Shown: positions 11,326-21,154 of the stretch, piece by piece
Layout: the number at the start of each line of letters is the position of its first letter
Numbering within the stretch: the stretch's first letter is position 1
Source: Apostichopus japonicus
Taxonomy: Eukaryota; Echinodermata; Holothuroidea; Aspidochirotida; Stichopodidae
NCBI RefSeq assembly: GCF_037975245.1
Contig: NC_092579.1
Coordinates: forward strand, 17,431,678-17,495,677
DNA length: 64,000 bases
Direction: 5' to 3'
Program-made: the position numbers and the translations under genes
Notes under the pieces: generated by a model
Database searches by the model: none
What the model was told of the DNA's origin: nothing
Seen by the model: only the letters and a program-made list of their open reading frames with translations

Positions 11326-12690
11326 ATACCAGCATGCTGGTGTAAGCTATTGTTACAGTGCGGCAAAATGCTTCTTCTCCTGCAGATTCCATGGTACAAT
11401 GTTGAGGGTTTGTCACGATAGTACTATGGTAGTTTTACCTTCAGGGTGTTCATGAATTTGAGATCAAAGATCAACTAGGAGTCTTTTGTGGCCCGGGCCG
11501 CGGCCCTATATTTTCAAATTGCTCCTGTTCGCACAGTGTATGGCCAATTATAATGAAACTTGGTCACAATGTTCCTCGGGATGAGAGTTACGAGGGGTGT
11601 TCGGAAAATTGAGGTCAAATGTCATTTTAGGGGGTCATCGGGGGTCATTCTTTGTAATATTTTCAAATATCTCAATCTCATCAAGATTTTGATGGATCAT
11701 ATTCAAAGTTGTACTGATGATTGTTGGATTGTGTATGAATAAGGTGATGCCTAATAATTTTTGGTCAAAAGTTAATTAATTACAATTAATCCCCATTGTT
11801 TAAAAAAAAATCTGAGCCTTCACTTTTTGCCAAAGCTCCTTTAATTTGTCTCCCAGTCTCTGCAGTGTTTGTTTACATTTGTGGTTAAGCTCTGCAGAGG
11901 CTGTTAATGGAATTAAAGCAGGACTGGGAGTTGTTATTAACTGTTGAACTGTAAGCATGAGAGCCCTATAGCCAATCAGCACTTGTCGATTCTTAGAAGT
12001 CTTTGACCCTGAGGTATGTAGGCAGCTTGTGAAGTTATATAGGGAGTGCTTGTGAAGTTATGTCTGCTAAGGTAGAGGGGAGAAGGTTTAAGGGTACAGT
12101 AGGTCAGTGGTATTGTTTGAGAGAGTGGGTAAAATAGGATTTAAAGGGGAAAATAGGAATTATAGCCAGTGGTGTGGCCAGGATTCTGCTAACGGAGGGG
12201 GGGGGGTCCCTCATGGGCCCAAAATTGGTTTTGTGGGCCCTACATTTTTAAGCTCGAAAAGGTATGAGCTTCTGCACCATTGGTGCTCTAGTTTCAAGTA
12301 TGGAAAAGTTCTGTTCAACTTTAGTGTAACCGTTCCACTAATTTGACAAGGTCGATTTACTAATCACATCACACTTGAATTTTTTCAAGTATGGCAAGGT
12401 TCTGTTCAACTTTAGGCACCGCACCACAATTAGAGTAGTGTACATCCGCTCGAAAGGTTAACCATTGTCAGAGAAAAGGGGTAAAAGTACCTAATTTAAT
12501 GATTGTTAAAGCATATTATCAGTGACCATCATTGTTTGTTCTGCCTTTATATGAAATAAACATAATTTAATGTACAGATGGTGTGAAAATAGGGAGGATC
12601 GAAGGTGATATAACCCATTATAGAAACTCTTTGGTTAAATGTTGATATTACTCCGAACGAGCAGATGGAAGGGTGATGGTTCAGTATGCT
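11326..12690. other. Intergenic, dispersed-repeat-like DNA
   Basis: 11440-11790 is punctuated by GGGGTCAT, GAGGTCAAA and AAACTTGGTCACAATGTTCC. I read it as an old dispersed repeat, although I cannot point to a second copy in the window. Near 12173 the words CAGTGGTGTGGCCAGGAT plus a short G run resemble the end of a hAT-type MITE. No gene was recognised. Confidence 0.4.
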
Positions 12691-12890
12691 AAACCTGCTC
12701 CTCTTCTAGCTCAAAATCTAAACGGTCATGATATGGAAGTTTGCAAGTGCCATGATAGGACAATATCTCAGCTATCATGTGGTGGGTAGGATATACCAGT
12801 TGAAAACTTTTATCTATGCTTTAGCATGTCTTGAAAGTGACAAGTTTAGTGTGTAAGTCAATAGAACAATTAATTGTGGTGCGAGACCTT
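12690..12890 (+). repeat. Dispersed repeat family A, diverged copy 3
   Basis: Shares with copy 2, in order: GTGCCATGA(A/T)AGG, TCAGCTATC, GGTGATGGGTAG-like, GTGAAAACTT-like, TCTAT and TTTAGTGTGTAAGTCAAT. Substitutions are many, so it is older than copies 1 and 2. Confidence 0.6.
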
Positions 12891-13022
12891 TAGTGGGACC
12901 GTTCCACTAATTTGACACGGGGGTGGCTAATTTATGTGCGGTACACGAATGCAAAGGTCAAGTTTTCTTGCATCGAAAGTGTACAAGTATGACGATGATG
13001 ATGACGACGTTGACGATGACGA

Positions 13023-13826
13023 TGTTGACGGTAAAAATGACAAAACATCAAACAAATAAAGCCCTGGCACCTCCGCCGACTATGTATTGACACACACCAA
13101 ATAACGGAAAAGATGATGGTTCAATCTGTAAAAGGACACAACAAAATATCCATAAGTACAGATTTACAAACACAAAAAAGATATAATATACATAGATGTA
13201 ACAATTATCCCACTAATGCCAAGAATGTAAGTCATAAAGATTCATCACACATGAACAACAATTATAAACATACACTATTCTACTTTAAGCTAAATAGTCA
13301 CTAAAATCACTGAACTCGATACTCAAATATCAGAAGGTGACCTTAATTATAATAATAATAACAAATATGCTCTCAAGCACATAGAGGATAAGCAAGTAAA
13401 AGTACAACACATCCTGACACTCATACCCCACTATACTAATGCACAACACAATAGCTTAATGAGTAATATGCAACGCTTCCCTTCCCTGAAGTCTAACCAC
13501 ATGGCCCCCTAACAACGTTAACAATATATATTCTTGAAGGCCTAGGCTCACGGCCCAAACAAACTTATATACCAAAAGGTTAAATGCCTCAATGAGGATA
13601 AACAATCATACTAGGGAACAGGAAAACAAACAATACAGCACACTAATGCCATAACTAAAGACTGATAATAGAGAAATCAAATAAAACGGCTAATTCAATG
13701 CAAAATTAAGAAAACTTACGACATTGGGTCTCTCTAGGAGGTGCATGGGTGACGCGACTTAAATCCAAGTAACCCAACTCTCAAATAAGACGAGCGCCAC
13801 CTATTGGCTGCTCTCTGCCTCCAACA
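13023..13826 (-). repeat. BEL/Pao 3' LTR (left copy)
   Basis: 804 bp, bounded by TGTTGACGG on the left and CCTCCAACA on the right (+ strand). Read in the element's direction it begins TGTTGGAGGCAGAG. A purine-rich stretch (AGGGGCCGGTA, complement of 13827-13837) lies directly upstream in the element's sense and is a plausible polypurine tract. Confidence 0.96.
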
Positions 13827-14024
13827 TACCGGCCCCTAAATATCACAAACCCACTTTAATATTTACACAACATTCAAAGGAGGCAGTGCAACTCCCCCTA
13901 CAACAACAATTTGAACAACAGTGAGTATTAAGTAACTTATAACTACATGCTACAACAACTAGCAAAAAATGGTAAAACCAAACAACACAATAAAATAACA
14001 CTGTAATACTTGTGGAATTCACCA

Positions 14025-17000
14025 CTAAGCTTGTACACTTCTTGTTGAAACACCTTCAATAGTTTCAAGTAAACACAATTTTCTTACAGGTCTGACCAGA
14101 TTTGCACTTGAAGTCTTCACCTTCACAGATCTCACTAGGTTATCTTTTCCAGGATATATCTCTACAACTCTGCCAATAACCCACTTGTTCCTAGGAAGTT
14201 CTTCATCTACAAGAAGAACAATGTCCCCTACAGCTAAATTCCTTTGGGGTTCCAACCACTTCTGCCTTTCCTGCATTAAAGCTAAATACTCTCTACACCA
14301 TCTTCGCCAAAAAACACCAGCCAAGTACTGAACTTGCCTCCACCTTCTTCTACAGTACATGTCCTTCTTATCAAATGTGTCAGCTGGAATAGCTGAGCCT
14401 TGGCGCAACAGTAACAAATGATTGGGTGTTAACGGTTCAGGATCTGACACATCGTCCGATACATATGTGAGTGGACGACTGTTCACTATAGATTCCACTT
14501 TACACATCAAGGTCAACAACTTTTCGTCATCAAGAACTTGTTCTCTAGTCAAAGAACGCAAAACCTTACGGGTCGTCCGTATTAACCTCTCCCAAACTCC
14601 TCCCATATTAGAAGCATAAGGAGTATTAAATCTCCACTTAATCATTTTCTGTTGCAAAAAACATGTGATTCTTGTCTCATTCCACGCCTCTATGACACTT
14701 CTGAGCTCACGCTCAGCTCCAACAAAATTGGACCCATTGTCTGACCTTATCTCAATGGGTACCCCCCTACGGGCTACAAATCTTTGGAATGCATGGATGA
14801 AAGAGTCTGTGTCCAGACTATGAGCTATTTCTATATGTATGGCTCTAACGACTAAACAAGTAAACATGCAGCCATAACGCTTAACCTCTGACCGACCCCT
14901 TTTTACCATAAATGGGCCGAAATAGTCTATGCCCACAAAACTAAATGGTGGCATATCTGGCTTCACTCTATCAAATGGTAAATCTGCCATTTTTTGATTA
15001 ATCTTGGGAGCTGTGGCTCTCCTACAAGTGAAACACTGTGTTACAACTCTACGCACAATGGATCTAGCACCAATGATCCAAAATCGTTCCCTCAAAAGAG
15101 AAAGAACATGCTCCCTACCAACGTGACCGTTTTCCCCATGTGTGTAACGAACGACTAACTCCGTCACATGACTATCCTTAGGCAGTATTGGAGGGTGCAT
15201 CATACCCTCCTTCACTGGTGCATTACTCAAACGACCCCCGACACACAAAACGCCAGTCTGTGACATATAGGGATCTAACTTACGCAAAACACTGCCCTTT
15301 AGTTTAACCTCACTGGCTTCAGACGTGAATTCCCTAAAGTGTTCCCTTTGAACACACCTAACTATGGCTTCTTCAGCCTCCTGCAACTCTGTTATTGTCA
15401 AGGGCCCCTTTAATTCAACTCTATTTCTTCTGTTCATCTTGAACAAAAGATACCTTCTGAACCTTAATATCCATGCAACATTTCTCTGTAGTTTTAACCA
15501 ACTAGAATGACCTTCAAAATACTTATGAAGAACTTCATTTACTGCTTCTTGTTTAATTACATAGGATTCGACCTTGACAACCTTGACTTCTGGGTCCCCT
15601 TCCAAACCTGCAGATGCAGCTAGACCTTTAGGCCATCTAGTGTCATCCTCCCAAAGAAAGTCTGGTCCTAGGACCCAGGCTCCCTTGTCAACCAATTCTC
15701 CAGCCGTCAAGCCCCTAGAGGCATCGTCGGCTGGGTTTTGGTGTGTCGGCACATGGCGCCACTGACTAGGTGCAGAACCTTCATGAATTAAGGCTACACG
15801 GTTAGCCACAAAGGTCTTGAAGCGCTTCTCTTGGTTACTTATATAACTAAGCACTATAGCACTATCAGTCCAAAAGAAGGACTCATCGATGCGAGCACCT
15901 AGCTCACGTCGAATCATTGTATCCAACTTCACTGACAAGGTAGCAGCAGTAAGCTCCAATCTAGGTATGGTCACCTGTCTCAAAGGTGCCAGATGTGCTT
16001 TAGCCATTACAATACCACAATGAACTGCACCATCTTCATAAATGGTTCTAAGGTATGAAACTGCCCCATAAGCCTTCTCAGAGGCATCTGAGAAATGATG
16101 AAGCTCGTGACGAGATACTGCTTGTACCCCTGGGGCAAGACACCTGCTAACTCTGAACATATCTAGCTTCGAAATGTCTGCCTTCCACGCAAGCCATTCA
16201 CCTATGAGCTCCCTAGGAAGGGGCTCATCCCATCCAAGCTGCCGACGGCACAAATCTTGGATTATTGCCTTACCCTTTATCGTGAACGGACATGCAAACC
16301 CAAGGGGATCATATACCGAACTAACTACACTTAGAAGACCTCGTCTAGTTAATGGCTTGGTCCTTAAATTAACCTTATATCCAAAGCTATCTTCATTGAC
16401 ATCCCAAAAAACACCAAGTGCTCTCTCTACAGGAAGAGCCTCTTGATTAAAGTCAATGTCTTTAACAGCCTTGGCTCTGTCATCCTGAGGGATATGACTG
16501 AGTACCTTAACACTATTAGTGATCCACTTTGTTAATTTGAATCCACCCTTACTGAGAAGCTCTTTTAACTCAGAATACAGCTCTATAGCCTCTTCTTCAG
16601 TACTCACAGCCTTTAGGCAATCATCAACATAAAAGTTGGATCTGACCGTATTAATAGTGCTCTCCTTAAAGTTACCTTGATTATCTTCAGCTGTGCGCTG
16701 AAGAGCAAAATTACAACAACTCGGGCTCCAACAACCCCCAAACACATGTACACACATTCTGTACTCTTGTGGCTCAACATTCATGTTCCCACCTGGCCAC
16801 CATAAGAATCTCATCACATCACGGTTACTAGGACTAACCCTCACTTGGTAAAACATTGACTCAATGTCAGCCATGAGAGCTACTCGCCCTTCCCGAAATC
16901 TAAGCAAAACTCCAAACAACTTGTTAGCCATATCTGGACCTTGGTGGACATTCTCATTTATAGAGGTCCCTTTGTACACTGAAGCACAGTCATAAACTAT

Positions 17001-19694
17001 CCGAACCTTATCGGGTTTCATCGGGTGAGTGACTGGATGGTGTGGTAGGTACCAAACAGCTCCATCACTCCTCCCGATCTCCTCTTCAGGGACAACTTGA
17101 GCATACCCTTTATTGAGCACCTCACCCATAGCCTTAGCATACTTCTCTTGCAAATTAGAATCCTTCCTTAACCTCTTGGCCAAACCCTTTAACCTCTGTT
17201 CAGCAGATTCCCTGTTGTTGGGTAACTCTACTGGTTGCTGCTTAAATGGTATCCCTAACTGGTAATGACCTTCAGTATGGCAAATCGTTTCTTCCCACAT
17301 TGCTACAGCTCTTTTGTCATTTGGAGACAACCCATTCTCATGAGCTAGGTTTTCACTTGAGTCTATCTTCCAAAATTTTTTCAATTGAGTGTCTAGCTCA
17401 GCATTGCTACAAACAAAGTGACATACTGGGTTTCCACCAGGTTTCCCTAATGGCCCACTCACAGCCCAACCTAGTTGGGTCCGAATGGCATATGGATCAC
17501 CAGTCTTACCCTTTCTAACTTCAATGGGCACTAACGCCTCTGGGACATCTTGCCCTATAAGCAATTCGACCTGCATAGGATTAACTTGTGGCAAAACAAG
17601 CTCACTAAAATGATTCCATCGCTTCAAGTCTTGCGATTTGACGATGTTTTCCTCTCTAATGGGAATCTCAGGTGCACTATAGACCCGAGGTACATTAATA
17701 ACATGAGCATGATCTGAGCTCGTTACCTCCAAGTTAACAACAGAGGTGCTAGTGACACTCTCCTTACTGTGCAGTGTACTCAATGAGAGCTTCTGCTTGT
17801 TACCAGCTGTTCCTAATTTTCTTAGTAGTGACTCTGAGCAGAATGAGTTTGTAGAGCCAGTGTCCAATAATGCAAAAGTAGACACACTACGACTTCCACC
17901 CTCTACTCTTACTTGAACAGGAACCACCGGAAGTGCTACCCTTGAGTTACCGGCCCCATTGACAGCAGCAGATGCCTTTGGAGCACCTGTGGTAAATCCA
18001 CTCTGTACTAAAGATTCAGGCTGCACCACAGCATCATTGTGTGCTTGAGGTGCTTCAACAGTACCTAGATGCAGAAATTTGGTGTGTTTTTTTCCACACC
18101 CATGAACACTGCAAGTCCTAGCTAATGTGCACTCATTAGACCTATGCCCTGTCCTTAAACAGTTAAAACAGAGCCTATTCTCTTTAGCAAATCCAAACCT
18201 TTGAGTAGGATACATCTCCTTAAATTCTTCGCACCTGAATAACGAATGACCACTCTTATTACACTTGAGACACGGAACATTCTGCTCTGTGAGCAAATTA
18301 AAATTTGTCCCTCTATTTCTCGCCTTGGGTTTAGAACCATCGAACTTGCCCACCACTACGTTACCTTCCTTAGCTCTCAAGCTTAACCTCCCATATACAG
18401 GATCATTCAGCTCTTCAGCTGCATCATTGATGAACTCTACTATATCGGCAATATTTGGTACCCTACTATGTCGCTTCCTAATACGACGAGCCTCCCTCAC
18501 CCACCTGGACCGTAGGAAATTAGGTAACCTCTCAGCAATTGAGAGGAGAACCCTCTGGTTATTCATCTCTGCTATGAAACCCATAGAACTTAATGTTTCC
18601 TTACAACTCTGCAGATCATCTGCAAAATCTCTTAAACCCTGCTTGTCATACGAGGAGAAGGTGCCCCCAGAAGTGATGTTCTCCAACCAAGCATCTGCTA
18701 TCAGGTGGTTGTCACCAAAACGATCTTTAAGGATCCCTAGCGCCCTGGGGTAACCATCGCAAGGATCCATGACGGAACAGCACTGTATGACCTTGTTCGC
18801 TTTTCCCACACAATACTGCTGCAGACGTGTAAGCTTAGCTCCATAACTAAGATTTGAACTACCAACGCTGTTCTCGAAGGACCTAATAAATGACCAGTAT
18901 TTCATGGGATTCCCATCAAAATAGCTTAACTCTGCTCGCGGCAAATGAATAGCTTCAATTAACTGGTTTCGATCTTGATCTGACAGCTGTGGTGTGGCTT
19001 CTGGAACTATAATCTTCTCACTCGGGTGAAATTCCAGAGCTTCGGGACGCAACACAGCACCTTCGCTTTCAACCACATTGGAGGATTTTTTAACACAACT
19101 CAAATCAACCTTATGCTCTGCCTCCATGTAGGCCTTCTCTTCTGCTTCGGCCATAGCTATTTCCATCCTGAGGTCTAGCTCGTCTTTCTGCTGTTTCAAC
19201 CTCAGCTCTGCTAGCTGTAGATCTTGTTGCTGTTGCAACAAAACTGCACGTGCTGCTAACGCAGCTTTCTTGGCGTTGGCTTTGGCTCTCTCACTTGTGA
19301 TCGAGCTACTTGAGCTTGTTTGGCTTACCGAATCAGAAGGCATGACCAATGGGACATCTTGGGATCTCTGCCAGGTCGAAATCTCCTGACTGAACTCATC
19401 AAAAGCACGATGAATGGCTGACATATATGCTTCGGCTTCATGAATATCATCATCCTCTTTGAGCACTTCCAGGTATGCATTATGTGCCTCTTCAAGCTCT
19501 CCAATTGCCTGACTGTAGGCTTCATTCTTTTGTTGCACAGTAGCCCTACAGCTGCTGTCTGGCTGTGGGTTTTCTGTTATTATGGCCTTTATTTCATTTC
19601 CCAAACGGGTAAGACATCCCCTCTTGGTGGCTCTAGCCTTCTTCAGTCCTTTCACGACTGCTAGGTCTGGCTCTACTGAACCTTGTGACATCAT
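14025..19694 (-). CDS. BEL/Pao Gag-Pol polyprotein, 1889 aa
   Basis: One polyprotein frame. An N-terminal coiled-coil-rich region (about 130-205) is followed by the BEL/Pao gag-like region (about 255-430) and two CCHC zinc knuckles (about 470-520, CLKCNKSGH and CFNCLRTGH). An aspartic protease follows with its LDTGS motif (about 612). The reverse transcriptase spans about 840-1060, with MADIESMFY and the active-site YVDD near 1023. Next comes an RNase H region with FSDAS near 1200, then an integrase zinc finger with CFTC and an integrase core with GIDYFGPF, SDNGSNF and GGVWERL (about 1590-1700). The C terminus is the basic domain typical of BEL/Pao elements (about 1760-1870). No envelope-like region follows. 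The frame starts only about 50 bp downstream of the 5' LTR. Confidence 0.96.
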   Translation of the reverse strand: MMSQGSVEPDLAVVKGLKKARATKRGCLTRLGNEIKAIITENPQPDSSCRATVQQKNEAYSQAIGELEEAHNAYLEVLKEDDDIHEAEAYMSAIHRAFDEFSQEISTWQRSQDVPLVMPSDSVSQTSSSSSITSERAKANAKKAALAARAVLLQQQQDLQLAELRLKQQKDELDLRMEIAMAEAEEKAYMEAEHKVDLSCVKKSSNVVESEGAVLRPEALEFHPSEKIIVPEATPQLSDQDRNQLIEAIHLPRAELSYFDGNPMKYWSFIRSFENSVGSSNLSYGAKLTRLQQYCVGKANKVIQCCSVMDPCDGYPRALGILKDRFGDNHLIADAWLENITSGGTFSSYDKQGLRDFADDLQSCKETLSSMGFIAEMNNQRVLLSIAERLPNFLRSRWVREARRIRKRHSRVPNIADIVEFINDAAEELNDPVYGRLSLRAKEGNVVVGKFDGSKPKARNRGTNFNLLTEQNVPCLKCNKSGHSLFRCEEFKEMYPTQRFGFAKENRLCFNCLRTGHRSNECTLARTCSVHGCGKKHTKFLHLGTVEAPQAHNDAVVQPESLVQSGFTTGAPKASAAVNGAGNSRVALPVVPVQVRVEGGSRSVSTFALLDTGSTNSFCSESLLRKLGTAGNKQKLSLSTLHSKESVTSTSVVNLEVTSSDHAHVINVPRVYSAPEIPIREENIVKSQDLKRWNHFSELVLPQVNPMQVELLIGQDVPEALVPIEVRKGKTGDPYAIRTQLGWAVSGPLGKPGGNPVCHFVCSNAELDTQLKKFWKIDSSENLAHENGLSPNDKRAVAMWEETICHTEGHYQLGIPFKQQPVELPNNRESAEQRLKGLAKRLRKDSNLQEKYAKAMGEVLNKGYAQVVPEEEIGRSDGAVWYLPHHPVTHPMKPDKVRIVYDCASVYKGTSINENVHQGPDMANKLFGVLLRFREGRVALMADIESMFYQVRVSPSNRDVMRFLWWPGGNMNVEPQEYRMCVHVFGGCWSPSCCNFALQRTAEDNQGNFKESTINTVRSNFYVDDCLKAVSTEEEAIELYSELKELLSKGGFKLTKWITNSVKVLSHIPQDDRAKAVKDIDFNQEALPVERALGVFWDVNEDSFGYKVNLRTKPLTRRGLLSVVSSVYDPLGFACPFTIKGKAIIQDLCRRQLGWDEPLPRELIGEWLAWKADISKLDMFRVSRCLAPGVQAVSRHELHHFSDASEKAYGAVSYLRTIYEDGAVHCGIVMAKAHLAPLRQVTIPRLELTAATLSVKLDTMIRRELGARIDESFFWTDSAIVLSYISNQEKRFKTFVANRVALIHEGSAPSQWRHVPTHQNPADDASRGLTAGELVDKGAWVLGPDFLWEDDTRWPKGLAASAGLEGDPEVKVVKVESYVIKQEAVNEVLHKYFEGHSSWLKLQRNVAWILRFRRYLLFKMNRRNRVELKGPLTITELQEAEEAIVRCVQREHFREFTSEASEVKLKGSVLRKLDPYMSQTGVLCVGGRLSNAPVKEGMMHPPILPKDSHVTELVVRYTHGENGHVGREHVLSLLRERFWIIGARSIVRRVVTQCFTCRRATAPKINQKMADLPFDRVKPDMPPFSFVGIDYFGPFMVKRGRSEVKRYGCMFTCLVVRAIHIEIAHSLDTDSFIHAFQRFVARRGVPIEIRSDNGSNFVGAERELRSVIEAWNETRITCFLQQKMIKWRFNTPYASNMGGVWERLIRTTRKVLRSLTREQVLDDEKLLTLMCKVESIVNSRPLTYVSDDVSDPEPLTPNHLLLLRQGSAIPADTFDKKDMYCRRRWRQVQYLAGVFWRRWCREYLALMQERQKWLEPQRNLAVGDIVLLVDEELPRNKWVIGRVVEIYPGKDNLVRSVKVKTSSANLVRPVRKLCLLETIEGVSTRSVQA

Positions 19695-19744
19695 ACTTGA
19701 TCAAACTTGACAACTTATCCAAACAGACGTTGTCATTGAACTTA

Positions 19745-21149
19745 TGTTGACGGTAAAAATGACAAAACATCAAACAAATAAAGCCCTGGCACCTCCGCCG
19801 ACTATGTATTGACACACACCAAATAACGGAAAAGATGATGGTTCAATCTGTAAAAGGACACAACAAAATATCCATAAGTACAGATTTACAAACACAAAAA
19901 AGATATAATATACATAGATGTAACAATTATCCCACTAATGCCAAGAATGTAAGTCATAAAGATTCATCACACATGAACAACAATTATAAACATACACTAT
20001 TCTACTTTAAGCTAAATAGTCACTAAAATCACTGAACTCGATACTCAAATATCAGAAGGTGACCTTAATTATAATAATAATAACAAATATGGGAGTAATT
20101 ATAGAATACAGGGCCACTCGATGATACTATCTGAGCATCCGGATGCGCGGATGCTCAGTCTCACCCCAGTACGTATGTGAGTAAAAAACGTCAAAGTCCC
20201 AGTTCTTTCTTTTTGAGTGGATGCGCGGATGCGTGGATGCGGAGTCAAAAATTTCCTAAGTCCTTTTAAGAACGACACACTATTGATGTGGAATATCTTC
20301 GTACATACGGGACTTTCAGTATTGGAAATACGTGATGGTATATGTCGAAACTTTTCGAAAATTATTTAAGTCCATTCCTAGTACTCCCGGGGTGGATGCG
20401 CGGATGCCCGGATGCGGAGTCAAAATGAAATACGTGATGGTATATGGGGAAACTTTCGAAAATTATGTAAGTCCATTATGGGGAAACCTTCGAAAATTAT
20501 CTAAGTCCTTTCCTTGTACTCCCGGGGTGGATGCGCGGATGCGCGGATGCGGAGTCAAAATAAAATACGTAATGGAATTTTAGAGGGCGCCATACGTGTA
20601 CGGACATGTACAGACACACCGCGCATCCGCGCATCCGGATGCTGGGAAGAGTTAATGAATGGCCCTGTATTCTATAATTGTACCCAAATATGCTCTCAAG
20701 CACATAGAGGATAAGCAAGTAAAAGTACAACACATCCTGACACTCATACCCCACTACACTAATGCACAACACAATAGCTTAATGAGTAATATGCAACGCT
20801 TCCCTTCCCTGAAGTCTAACCACATGGCCCCCTAACAACGTTAACAATATATATTCTTGAAGGCCTAGGCTCACGGCCCAAACAAACTTATATACCAAAA
20901 GGTTAAATGCCTCAATGAGGATAAACAATCATACTAGGGAACAGGAAAACAAACAATACAGCACACTAATGCCATAACTAAAGACTGATAATAGAGAAAT
21001 CAAATAAAACGGCTAATTCAATGCAAAATTAAGAAAACTTACGACATTGGGTCTCTCTAGGAGGTGCATGGGTGACGCGACTTAAATCCAAGTAACCCAA
21101 CTCTCAAATAAGACGAGCGCCACCTATTGGCTGCTCTCTGCCTCCAACA
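19745..21149 (-). repeat. BEL/Pao 5' LTR (right copy), enlarged by a MITE
   Basis: Same boundaries as the left LTR (TGTTGACGG to CCTCCAACA) but 1405 bp long, because a 595-bp element plus a 6-bp target duplication sits at 20085-20691. In the element's direction, CGTAAGTTTTC at about 21035-21045 resembles a splice donor, which may be chance. Confidence 0.96.
20091..20685. mobile_element. 595-bp MITE nested in the BEL 5' LTR
   Basis: The ends are inverted: left GGGAGTAATTATAGAATACA, right complement GGGTACAATTATAGAATACA, both continuing GGGCCA. That gives 26 bp with three mismatches. AAATAT is duplicated on both sides (20085-20090 and 20686-20691), and the empty site is seen in the other LTR as a single ACAAATATGC. 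Inside are repeated GGATGCGCGGATGC words, both as a hairpin near the left end and as repeats of roughly 130 bp with GGAGTCAAAAT and ACTTTCGAAAATTAT. There is no coding capacity. It inserted after the BEL element, so it also moved recently. Confidence 0.93.
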
Positions 21150-21154
21150 GACGA

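Larger units (their letters stand above)
13018..21154 (-). mobile_element. BEL/Pao LTR retrotransposon, looks whole
   Basis: LTRs at 13023-13826 and 19745-21149 bracket a single long minus-strand reading frame. Both LTRs start TGTT and end AACA on the + strand. The 5-bp word GACGA directly precedes the left LTR (13018-13022) and directly follows the right one (21150-21154), as expected for a BEL/Pao target duplication. The element landed in a GAC/GAT trinucleotide repeat. Once the MITE inside the right LTR and its 6-bp target duplication are set aside, both LTRs are exactly 804 bp. I counted one difference between them (T at about 13433 against C at about 20756), so the insertion is very young. 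The element looks whole as a fossil record of recent activity. Confidence 0.97.

Noticed and set aside
15574-18753. Plus-strand frames inside the BEL element
   Set aside because: Shadows of the long minus-strand polyprotein; none has recognisable domains.
19695-19744. A recognisable tRNA primer-binding site next to the BEL 5' LTR
   Set aside because: The bases following the LTR do not begin with a convincing TGG-type complement to a tRNA 3' end that I could identify.
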